From: Candidatus Fermentibacteraceae bacterium
GTDB lineage: Bacteria > Fermentibacterota > Fermentibacteria > Fermentibacterales > JCC-6
NCBI GenBank assembly: GCA_029932015.1
Contig: JAOZQW010000076.1
Span: 1 to 9,103, forward strand
Length of the DNA stretch: 9,103 bases
Direction of reading: 5' to 3'
Shown here: one piece after another, positions 1 to 5,758 of the stretch
Layout of the letters: the number at the start of each line of letters is the position of its first letter
Position numbering within the stretch: the first letter of the stretch is position 1
Notes under the pieces: model-generated
What the model was told of the DNA's origin: nothing
The model's database searches: none
The model's input: the letters and a program-made list of their open reading frames with translations, nothing else
Position numbers and translations under genes: made by a program

Positions 1-233
1 TGCGGTGTGACGGATTCCTGAATGTCTGCTGCGGGCTGTGTGCTGAGTGTCACCATCCGTACGGAGACAACGTTATCACCGCCCATTGGCGTGACCGGAC
101 GGCTGGAGAAAGTCACCAGCCCCAGGACGAGGAGGAGCGCATGACCGCCAAAGGAAAAGAGATAATCCTTCCTTCCGACGGGGCCCTGATCCTTGCCGGT
201 ATCTGGAGATGGTCTGTCCGTAAAATCAGACAT
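1..233 (-). CDS. TonB/TolA-like energy transducer, N-terminal part (runs off left edge)
   Basis: Only the first 77 codons are in the window. The frame is open to the edge, so the C-terminal part is missing. The ATG at 231-233 overlaps the stop of the TolR-like gene by 8 bases (ATGTCTGA), typical of translational coupling. The product has a short charged cytoplasmic N-terminus (residues 1-24) and one hydrophobic segment (about 25-43). It then enters what should be the periplasm (from about residue 44: Arg-Pro-Val-Thr-Pro). Inside the membrane segment is Ser27-x3-His31 (SFGGH), the S-x3-H pattern that TonB and TolA use to contact their ExbB-ExbD or TolQ-TolR motor. The proline-rich or helical spacer and the C-terminal domain that would separate TonB from TolA are not visible, so I leave the symbol blank. 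Position after tolQ-tolR makes it the third component of the motor. Family confidence is good; TonB versus TolA is open. Confidence 0.8.
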   Translation of the reverse strand, partial: MSDFTDRPSPDTGKDQGPVGRKDYLFSFGGHALLLVLGLVTFSSRPVTPMGGDNVVSVRMVTLSTQPAADIQESVTP

Positions 234-639
234 CTGTGTTCTTCGACTCTTGAACAAGTCCGACGCTCAGATATCCGCCCCTGCCCAGTTCGGTCAGTGC
301 GTCAGTTACGACCTCGTATCTGACATCCCTGTCAGCTCTCACGAAAGCCTCCTGCCTGCCGGAGGCGAAGGCCGCTTCAGCGATGCCTGCAAGATCTTCA
401 GGAAATACCTGACTGCCGGAGATCGAGAGGTTGCCATAAGCGTCTATCTCGACCATCAGGACTTCTCCGGGATCAAGATTGCTGACCAGAGCACCCTGAT
501 CGGTAGCAGGCGGTGTGATCTCCGTACTCCGCTGCATGACGGGAGCGGCAAGCATGAAGATGACAAGAAGGACAAGTGTGACGTCCACCAGATTGGTGAC
601 GTTGATGCTCGAGAACTGCTTGTACCTGGTCCTTATCAT
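226..639 (-). CDS. tolR: TolR/ExbD-family biopolymer transport protein
   Basis: This is a single-span inner-membrane protein that, with the TolQ/ExbB-like protein, turns proton flow into motion of a TonB/TolA-type transducer. From the chosen ATG it is 137 residues, normal for the family (about 135-145). It has a short basic N-terminus, then a membrane helix (about residues 12-34) opening with INVTNLVDVTLVLLVIF. The aspartate in it (residue 19) is the proton-carrying residue of ExbD/TolR. The rest is a periplasmic alpha/beta domain ending in a conserved-looking segment (DALTELGRGG). An ATG 27 bases upstream (664-666) is also in frame and would add nine residues. I prefer 639 because it lies two bases after the tolQ stop, follows a purine-rich GAAGGGG stretch at 651-657 and gives the usual short N-terminus. 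That ribosome site is weak and spaced 11 bases, so the start is uncertain. TolR and ExbD cannot be separated firmly from sequence alone. Confidence 0.9.
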   Translation of the reverse strand: MIRTRYKQFSSINVTNLVDVTLVLLVIFMLAAPVMQRSTEITPPATDQGALVSNLDPGEVLMVEIDAYGNLSISGSQVFPEDLAGIAEAAFASGRQEAFVRADRDVRYEVVTDALTELGRGGYLSVGLVQESKNTDV

Positions 640-640
640 C

Positions 641-1306
641 CTAGAGCGATCCCCTTCTGCATACATCTACCAGTTCCGAGAGGAACCTGTCCATGTCACC
701 GGCAAGCGAATTGATCCTCCCAACCACGAAGTTGTGGAAGATATTGGCGGGGATGGCCGCCAGAAGACCGGCCACGGTTGTGGTCAATGCCGCCGCCACT
801 CCAGAACCCACCGCGCTCAGATCCGCTACTCCAAGCTCCTTCATGCCTATGAAGCTTGTGAGCACGCCCCATACCGTCCCGAGGAGACCAAGCAGGGGAG
901 CTACACTTGTTACAGTTGCGAGCAGGCCGATATTCCGTTCCCTGGCTGCCAGATCCTCCCCGGCCTCCCGTTCAAGAGCCGTACTGAGACTGCCAACCTC
1001 CTCAGGAGTAAGTGGAGTGGTCACACCTCTATCGGTCCTTCGCTGGAGAAAGCGGCCTGCCTCGGCATACATTCTGGCAAGGGGACCGATCTCGCTGCTG
1101 CGGTTCCAGAAATCACCGCCAGGTGGCTTGCCTGTTGTCCTCAGGGCATCCATGAAAATCTTGGAGGATCCGAGCACTTCCCTGAACTCCCGGAGTTTGG
1201 CTACTGCCACGGCCCAGGAGCCGACCGACAGGATGGCGATAACTATCAATATCAGCTTGGTTATCACATCGGCATCACGAACGACGGCCAGGACCTGTCC
1301 TAGCAA
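641..1306 (-). CDS. tolQ: TolQ/ExbB-family proton channel protein
   Basis: This is the inner-membrane stator of a Tol-Pal or ExbB-ExbD-TonB motor. At 221 residues it is close to E. coli TolQ (230). Membrane helices are seen at about residues 14-37, 127-152 and 165-190, with a large cytoplasmic loop between the first two. The family core is clear: APLLGLLGTVWG (136-147) and LTTTVAGLLAAIPA (174-187), followed by HNFVVGRIN, which resembles TolQ slightly more than ExbB. Thr144 and Thr177 match the pore threonines of TolQ. One unusual point: the GIAEAL motif of helix 3 reads GVAAAL here, so the usual glutamate is Ala172. The start is TTG at 1304-1306, backed by GGAGGAGG at 1311-1318; it overlaps the ridA stop by 7 bases. 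No ATG start fits. tolR follows after 2 bases. The tolQ name rather than exbB is a modest preference. Confidence 0.92.
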   Translation of the reverse strand: MLGQVLAVVRDADVITKLILIVIAILSVGSWAVAVAKLREFREVLGSSKIFMDALRTTGKPPGGDFWNRSSEIGPLARMYAEAGRFLQRRTDRGVTTPLTPEEVGSLSTALEREAGEDLAARERNIGLLATVTSVAPLLGLLGTVWGVLTSFIGMKELGVADLSAVGSGVAAALTTTVAGLLAAIPANIFHNFVVGRINSLAGDMDRFLSELVDVCRRGSL

Positions 1307-1701
1307 GATTCCTCCTCCAGTCCGGCAACAGCTTCTATCTCGACGAGAGCTCCGAGGGGAAGTTCACTGACGGCCACTGCTGACCTTGCCGGGTAGGGCA
1401 TATCGAAGAACTCCTCAAAGACGGTATTGATCTCGGGAAAATCCGACATTCGGGTAAGGAAAACAGTGACCTTCAGGACCGCTCCGCAGGATGACCCTGC
1501 CGCCATGAGAATGGCATCCAGGCTGCGCAGAGCTCGCCTCGCCTGGGCACCGGCTCCAGAAGCCATCTCACCAGTGGAGGGATCAAGCCCGATCTGTCCC
1601 GCAGTGAAGACGAGACCATTGTGGATAACCGCCTGGCTGTAGGCTCCCACTGGCTGAGGTGCATCACTCGCTGAGACAGTCCTGCGCCGGTTGACAGTCA
1701 A
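1300..1701 (-). CDS. ridA: RidA/YjgF/UK114-family reactive-intermediate deaminase
   Basis: Family members hydrolyse reactive enamine/imine intermediates, such as 2-aminoacrylate from PLP enzymes, in the cytosol and act as trimers. The 133-residue product matches the family across its length: APQPVGAYSQAV (14-25), GLVFTAGQIGLDP (29-41), VLKVTVFLTRMSDF (75-88), a YPARSAV segment (103-109) and LVEIEAVA (119-126). By alignment from memory with E. coli RidA, the active-site residues Tyr17, Asn88, Arg105 and Glu120 correspond to Tyr21, Asn92, Arg106 and Glu121. All are kept, and the region before PARS is about three residues shorter than in E. coli. Cys107 of the E. coli protein is serine here. The start is TTG at 1699-1701, backed by GAGGAG at 1710-1715 with 8-base spacing. 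The gene sits 99 bases after pilT and overlaps the tolQ-like gene by 7 bases. No functional tie to either neighbour is visible. Archetypal RidA versus another Rid subgroup is not certain. Confidence 0.93.
   Translation of the reverse strand: MTVNRRRTVSASDAPQPVGAYSQAVIHNGLVFTAGQIGLDPSTGEMASGAGAQARRALRSLDAILMAAGSSCGAVLKVTVFLTRMSDFPEINTVFEEFFDMPYPARSAVAVSELPLGALVEIEAVAGLEEESC
1311..1318 (-). promoter_or_regulatory. Ribosome binding site of the tolQ-like gene (decides a TTG start)
   Basis: On the minus strand the sequence is GGAGGAGG, followed after 4 bases (7 from the inner GGAGG) by TTG at 1304-1306. It lies inside the end of ridA, so the two genes are translationally coupled. It is the strongest Shine-Dalgarno match near this start, and the frame has no nearby ATG. 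Confidence 0.75.
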
Positions 1702-1709
1702 GGCCTTTG

Positions 1710-1715
1710 CTCCTC
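1710..1715 (-). promoter_or_regulatory. Ribosome binding site of ridA (decides a TTG start)
   Basis: GAGGAG on the minus strand sits 8 bases before the TTG at 1699-1701. It is the only good Shine-Dalgarno match here. The resulting N-terminus places the family's first conserved block (APQPVGAYSQ) at residues 14-23, close to its usual position. Confidence 0.7.
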
Positions 1716-1721
1716 TCGCTG

Positions 1722-1735
1722 TTCCCTTCAGGGAA
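1722..1735. repeat. Short perfect palindrome between pilT and ridA
   Basis: TTCCCTTCAGGGAA on the plus strand has 6-base arms around two central bases. As minus-strand RNA it could fold as a 5-bp stem with a UGAA loop closed by C-G. It has no T-run after it, so it does not look like a terminator. It falls across the proposed transcription start in front of ridA, where an operator could sit, but a 14-base palindrome can also arise by chance. Confidence 0.35.
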
Positions 1736-1762
1736 TATACAACTATGTGGCTAAGCTGTTCC
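1734..1762 (-). promoter_or_regulatory. Possible internal promoter in front of ridA-tolQR
   Basis: In the 99-base gap between pilT and ridA, the minus strand carries GGAACA (1757-1762) and TATATT (1734-1739) separated by 17 bases. The -10 element is good (5 of 6) and the -35 is weak (3 of 6). Transcription would start at about 1727, leaving a leader that contains the ridA ribosome site. The proposed site also overlaps a small palindrome. It is plausible but unproven. Confidence 0.3.
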
Positions 1763-1800
1763 AGAAAGCCGTCAGCGGTCTTTGCGGGATGGGCGGTCGA

Positions 1801-2829
1801 TCAGGCGTGGTCGGCCTTGATGCGATCAAATGTTTCCTCTGTAACAAGCCCTTCTTCAAACGCCTCCGTTGCGGCATCAACAAGAGTCTGCATGCCCAGC
1901 TGTTTCCCTGCCTGCATCTGCGAAAATATCTGGTGTGTCTTCGCTTCTCTGATGAGGTTGCGGACGGCTCGGGACCCGATAAGCACCTCGACAAGCGGGA
2001 TCCTGCCCCCTTTCGCTCCCTGAACCAGCCGCTGGCTCAGAACTCCTTTGAGACTTGCGGCAAGCTGAAACCTCACCAGTGACTGTTTCTCTCCAGGGAA
2101 TATGTCCAGGATGCGGTCAATCGTCTGGACAGCACTCGATGTATGGAGAGTACCGAATACAAGGTGTCCGGTCTCTGCTGCGGTGAGAGCAGCTTCGATG
2201 GTTTCCAGGTCACGCATCTCACCGATCATCAGGACATCGGGATCATGCCTCAGGGCTCTGATTATCCCCTGGCTGAAAGAAGGGGCATCGATACCGACCT
2301 GCCTCTGATTGATGATAGCCTTCCGGTCACCATGGGTAAACTCAATGGGATCTTCCAGTGTAAGGATATGGACTCTCCTGTGGCGATTGATGTAATCGAT
2401 GATTGCGGCCAGTGTAGTGCTCTTGCCTGAACCCGTAGGACCGGTGACAAGTACGAGACCCGAATCGAGAGTAGCGAATCTGGCACAGGCGGTGGGAAGC
2501 CCGAGGTGCTCGAGGGGAGCAACCTCAAATGGTATCGCTCTGAAAACACCGACGACAGTACCTCTCTGATGGAAGAGGCTTGCCCGGAACCTTGCTACTC
2601 CGGGGATGCTAACCGCGAAATCCACATCCTTCTCGGAAGCCAGTCTGTCGACATGCTCCTCAGTCATCGCAGGTCTTACCAGCTTTATGATCTCCGGCGG
2701 TTTCAATGGAGGCATATCGACTGCACGAAGCACTCCATTTATCCGGAAGGTCGGAGGGCTTCCGGTCTTGAGATGAAGATCGGAACCTCCACTCGCAACA
2801 AGCTGCGCCAGAAGCTTCTTGAGAGTCAC
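1801..2829 (-). CDS. pilT: Type IV pilus retraction ATPase PilT
   Basis: This is a hexameric cytoplasmic ATPase that depolymerises type IV pili to power twitching motility, surface attachment and DNA uptake. The family match is full length (342 residues from the GTG; Pseudomonas PilT is 344). Counting from an upstream ATG two codons earlier, the N-terminal PAS-like domain has the ASGGSDLHL start (14-22). Walker A is GPTGSGKST (132-140). The Asp box is ILTLEDPIEF (157-166). Walker B is DPDVLMIGEMRD (198-209) with catalytic Glu206. The His box is GHLVFGTLHT (223-232). The PilT signature is AVRNLIRE (290-297). The usual GMQTL near the C-terminus is present. This separates it from PilB, which is longer and lacks the AIRNLIRE motif. 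The start is placed at GTG 2827-2829 because GGAGG (2836-2840) is 6 bases from it but directly abuts the ATG at 2833-2835. It follows the soluble kinase by about 50 bases with no terminator seen. No other pilus gene is in the window. Confidence 0.97.
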   Translation of the reverse strand: MTLKKLLAQLVASGGSDLHLKTGSPPTFRINGVLRAVDMPPLKPPEIIKLVRPAMTEEHVDRLASEKDVDFAVSIPGVARFRASLFHQRGTVVGVFRAIPFEVAPLEHLGLPTACARFATLDSGLVLVTGPTGSGKSTTLAAIIDYINRHRRVHILTLEDPIEFTHGDRKAIINQRQVGIDAPSFSQGIIRALRHDPDVLMIGEMRDLETIEAALTAAETGHLVFGTLHTSSAVQTIDRILDIFPGEKQSLVRFQLAASLKGVLSQRLVQGAKGGRIPLVEVLIGSRAVRNLIREAKTHQIFSQMQAGKQLGMQTLVDAATEAFEEGLVTEETFDRIKADHA

Positions 2830-2835
2830 AAGCAT

Positions 2836-2840
2836 CCTCC
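2836..2840 (-). promoter_or_regulatory. Ribosome binding site of pilT (favours a GTG start)
   Basis: GGAGG on the minus strand immediately touches an ATG (2833-2835) and lies 6 bases before an in-frame GTG (2827-2829). Zero spacing is not workable for ribosome loading, so the GTG is the likelier start. The two alternatives differ by only two residues. Confidence 0.65.
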
Positions 2841-2878
2841 GTTGGACAGGATAAGACCATACTCGGGGACTATATCCA

Positions 2879-5758
2879 TCATGACAGAACCTCCTTCAGT
2901 TTGTCAAGCAGATCCTGCATCCTGTAGGGTTTCTGTATGAAGCCGGCAAGGTGCTTGCCCACGAATTTCCCGGTGACGTCCTGCTCGTTGTATCCACTGG
3001 AGAGTATCACTCTCACATCGGACTGGACACGATGCATCTCCCTGAAAGTTTCCGTGCCATCCATATGGGGCATAGTCAGGTCCAGGATCACACAGGCAAT
3101 GGAATCTGGATCCTCTCTGAATATCGAAAGAGCCTCTCTGCCATCGCACGCTGTGATAACAGTGAACCCGACCCTCTCAAGCATGGCCTTGCCAATAGAG
3201 CGAACATCCTCCTCGTCGTCGACAAGCAGAATTGTCCCGGCATCCGGCACCCATTGCTCCAGTTTATCCACAGATGCTTCCGCTTCCTCTGTCATCGACT
3301 CAAGGCAGGCAGGGAGAAGTATTTTGAACGAAGTGCCGCTTCCCTGCTCGGTGTACACCTTCAGTGCTCCTTTATGTCCCCGGACAATACCCAGCACGGC
3401 TGACAGCCCAAGTCCCCTGCCTGTGAATTTAGAGGTGAAGAAGGGATCGAACATCTTGGCAGCGGTCTCCGGATCCATGCCGGAGCCGGTATCCGCGACC
3501 TCGAAATAAACGTACAGACCCTCGGGCAGATCCTCATTCAGGAAGGCCGTCGACAGGTAATCACTGTCACACTCCATGGCGCTGGTCGTGACGGAGATAA
3601 CACCGCTGCTCTCTTCCATTGCCTCGGAGGCGTTTGTAATGAGGTTCATGATGACCTGCCGCATCTGGGTCGGATCGGCCTTGACCGCGGGAAGGTTCTC
3701 CGCCAGGTGGTATTTGATCACGGCATTCTTGGATATTGTGATCCCAAGCAGATGTGTCATGTCTCTGACGATCTCATTGATGCTGATCTTCTCAATAATG
3801 AAGCTGCCTCGACCTGAGTACGCCAGCATCTGCCTGGCCAGATCCGCTGCATTCCTGGCAGCCTTCTCTATCTCGATGATCGAGGACCTGGCCGGGTCTC
3901 CGGGAGAAAGGTCAAGCAGCGCAAGGTCTGCGTAGCCGAGCACCGCCATGAGGATATTATTGAAATCGTGGGCTATCCCCCCGGCAAGTACGCCGAGACT
4001 CTCCAGCTTCTGGGTATGGAGAAGCTGCTCTTCCAGCTTCTTCTTTTCCACCTCCGCATGGAGTTCATCTGTGATATCCAGAGCGATCCCACCGATCTGA
4101 TATCTACCCTCACTCCCGATCCTGAATTTGTGGACCTGGTACGTCCTGATATTTCCTGCAATATCCTTGAGTTCCTGTCTGCTGTTACTGATCCCGTTCC
4201 TGAGTACAGCCTGATCGCTTTCGAGAAGATGCAGGCCCCACTCGTCCGGTATGCAGTCAGTGGTCTCTCTGCCGATCCATTCTCTGTTCGGATCATGACG
4301 CTCACTGAGAAAGTTGTTCGTGTAGAGGTAGCGGCTGCTGGAATCCTTGAGGAAGATGGCTACAGGTACGGACTCCATGAATGTGCGGAAACGCTCCTCG
4401 CTCTCTCTGAGAAGGATCTCCGATCTGCGCCTCTGATCCTCCAGATCGAGCCGGTTGAGTGCAACGGCAATTGTGTCGGCCACCTCACGGAACACGTCAA
4501 TCTCCTCCGGGAGGTCCGCGAACTCAGTGGGAACGCTGGCTGAGAGATAGCCATAGCATCTGTCCCTGTACCGCAATTCACTGGTCAGAGAAGTCTGTCC
4601 GGCGTATTCACCGCCCTTGAGGGGGCAGTCCGGGCAGTCTCCGGCAGCCCTTGCACTGGAGGAGACCCCTTTGATCTTCCTCGCGGATAAAACGCACTGG
4701 GGGAGATACCCCTGTGACAGTATATCAGAGAACCTCTGGACCTCAACCTCACCAACACCCGAATGGATGAATGATGGAAGGTCTCCAGTATTCTCCTCTG
4801 GCACTATCCAGGCATACAGGAAGCCACGTTCCGCCACCAGTATCCGGCAGGCCTCCTGAAGAAGGTGATGCCTGTCGGTCTCCGTCAGTATCAGCTTGGA
4901 AATGCCTCTGACCCCGTGAAGGATCCTGTTCAGATGCGAGATACTCTCTGTCTGGATCCTCGATGAAGTGACATCTCTGCAGAAAGCCATGAATTCGTCG
5001 CCGGGCAATTTTACTGATTTGACGAGCCATGTCTTAGGATGACCATCAGCTCCTGTGAAGCTTATCTCACCCTCCGAAGCACCACTTATCCGGGATTGCT
5101 CCAGGAGTTCCATGGCCCTGTCCCGGGCGCATTCAGGTCTGATCGAGTGCAGACCATGAGACATCGCTTCTCTGTCGGTGAGACCGCTCATCCGCCGGGC
5201 TTCTTCATTCAGAAACCGGTACATTCCATTCGAATCCGTGATGAAAATGCCATATGGTGCAAGACGAACATGATTCCCTATCCGTTCCCTGGCCTCCGAT
5301 AGCTCCCTCACCGTTCGCAATTGCTCAGTCTGCTCGATGGCGGTGAATATCACACCAAGTGATGGCTTGGAGGGGTTGATGGCACTTGAGCGGAGGTGGA
5401 TATCGATCAGGTTCCCATCCTTCCTCTTCCAGACTGTGTCCACTTCTCCCTGCCCGGTCTCGCGGATATCCCTGTATTTGACCTCTCCGACTCTCTCAAA
5501 TTCATCGAGACTGTTGTACAGCATGCGGGCTTCCCGCCCGAATAGCTCTTCCCTGCTGTAGCCGGTCATTCGCTCCATGCCGTCATTCACCCAAACAAAG
5601 ACCCTTTCACGGACCATTCCAATGGCCGCAGGGGCAGTCTCGAGAACTGTAAGCAGGAGATCCCTGCTGATCATCTCCTCGCTGCTGAAGCTGTGAGCAG
5701 GGCTCCCGGAGGGTTCTTTATCGATGTTGTCTGCTGGTGCAGTCGACTCATCATGCAT
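2879..5758 (-). CDS. Soluble multi-PAS/GAF hybrid sensor histidine kinase with C-terminal receiver
   Basis: This is a 959-residue predicted cytoplasmic kinase with no membrane segment. Domains in order, numbered from the chosen ATG: PAS (about 34-144), second PAS (about 161-265), GAF-like domain (about 280-437), third PAS (about 451-567), short coiled linker, HisKA with GGIAHDFNN (His597), HATPase and receiver. The HATPase has NLITNASEAM (N box), ADTGSGM (G1, Asp756), FDPFFTSK (F box) and GRGLGLS (G2). The receiver has Asp847/Asp848, phospho-acceptor Asp893 (LDLTMP), Ser920 and Lys943 (QKPY). All key residues are intact, so it should autophosphorylate and pass phosphate to its own receiver. 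The GAF-like region has four cysteines (355, 375, 378, 401), including CPDCP. There is no output domain. The start is the ATG at 5756-5758, with GGAGG at 5765-5769 six bases upstream; it overlaps the previous kinase's stop by 8 bases. Starting at 5791 would add 11 basic residues without a good ribosome site. Signal and target are unknown. Confidence 0.95.
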   Translation of the reverse strand: MHDESTAPADNIDKEPSGSPAHSFSSEEMISRDLLLTVLETAPAAIGMVRERVFVWVNDGMERMTGYSREELFGREARMLYNSLDEFERVGEVKYRDIRETGQGEVDTVWKRKDGNLIDIHLRSSAINPSKPSLGVIFTAIEQTEQLRTVRELSEARERIGNHVRLAPYGIFITDSNGMYRFLNEEARRMSGLTDREAMSHGLHSIRPECARDRAMELLEQSRISGASEGEISFTGADGHPKTWLVKSVKLPGDEFMAFCRDVTSSRIQTESISHLNRILHGVRGISKLILTETDRHHLLQEACRILVAERGFLYAWIVPEENTGDLPSFIHSGVGEVEVQRFSDILSQGYLPQCVLSARKIKGVSSSARAAGDCPDCPLKGGEYAGQTSLTSELRYRDRCYGYLSASVPTEFADLPEEIDVFREVADTIAVALNRLDLEDQRRRSEILLRESEERFRTFMESVPVAIFLKDSSSRYLYTNNFLSERHDPNREWIGRETTDCIPDEWGLHLLESDQAVLRNGISNSRQELKDIAGNIRTYQVHKFRIGSEGRYQIGGIALDITDELHAEVEKKKLEEQLLHTQKLESLGVLAGGIAHDFNNILMAVLGYADLALLDLSPGDPARSSIIEIEKAARNAADLARQMLAYSGRGSFIIEKISINEIVRDMTHLLGITISKNAVIKYHLAENLPAVKADPTQMRQVIMNLITNASEAMEESSGVISVTTSAMECDSDYLSTAFLNEDLPEGLYVYFEVADTGSGMDPETAAKMFDPFFTSKFTGRGLGLSAVLGIVRGHKGALKVYTEQGSGTSFKILLPACLESMTEEAEASVDKLEQWVPDAGTILLVDDEEDVRSIGKAMLERVGFTVITACDGREALSIFREDPDSIACVILDLTMPHMDGTETFREMHRVQSDVRVILSSGYNEQDVTGKFVGKHLAGFIQKPYRMQDLLDKLKEVLS

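Noticed and set aside
515..1303. Plus-strand open frame of 262 codons
   Set aside because: It is antisense to both the tolQ- and tolR-like genes, with no recognisable motifs and an irregular composition rich in Cys and His.
693..1370. Plus-strand open frame of 225 codons opposite the tolQ-like gene
   Set aside because: It lies entirely antisense to a clear TolQ/ExbB family gene and the end of ridA, its protein is low-complexity Ser/Arg/Pro-rich, and it shows no domain. It is a shadow of codon bias.
2836..2878. Terminator or promoter between the soluble kinase and pilT
   Set aside because: The 43-base gap shows no hairpin with a T-run and no good -35/-10 pair, so the genes are treated as co-transcribed.
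2937..3509. Plus-strand 190-codon frame opposite the receiver and ATPase part of the soluble kinase
   Set aside because: The minus-strand frame has intact kinase motifs across the same bases; the plus-strand product is Ser/Pro-rich shadow sequence.
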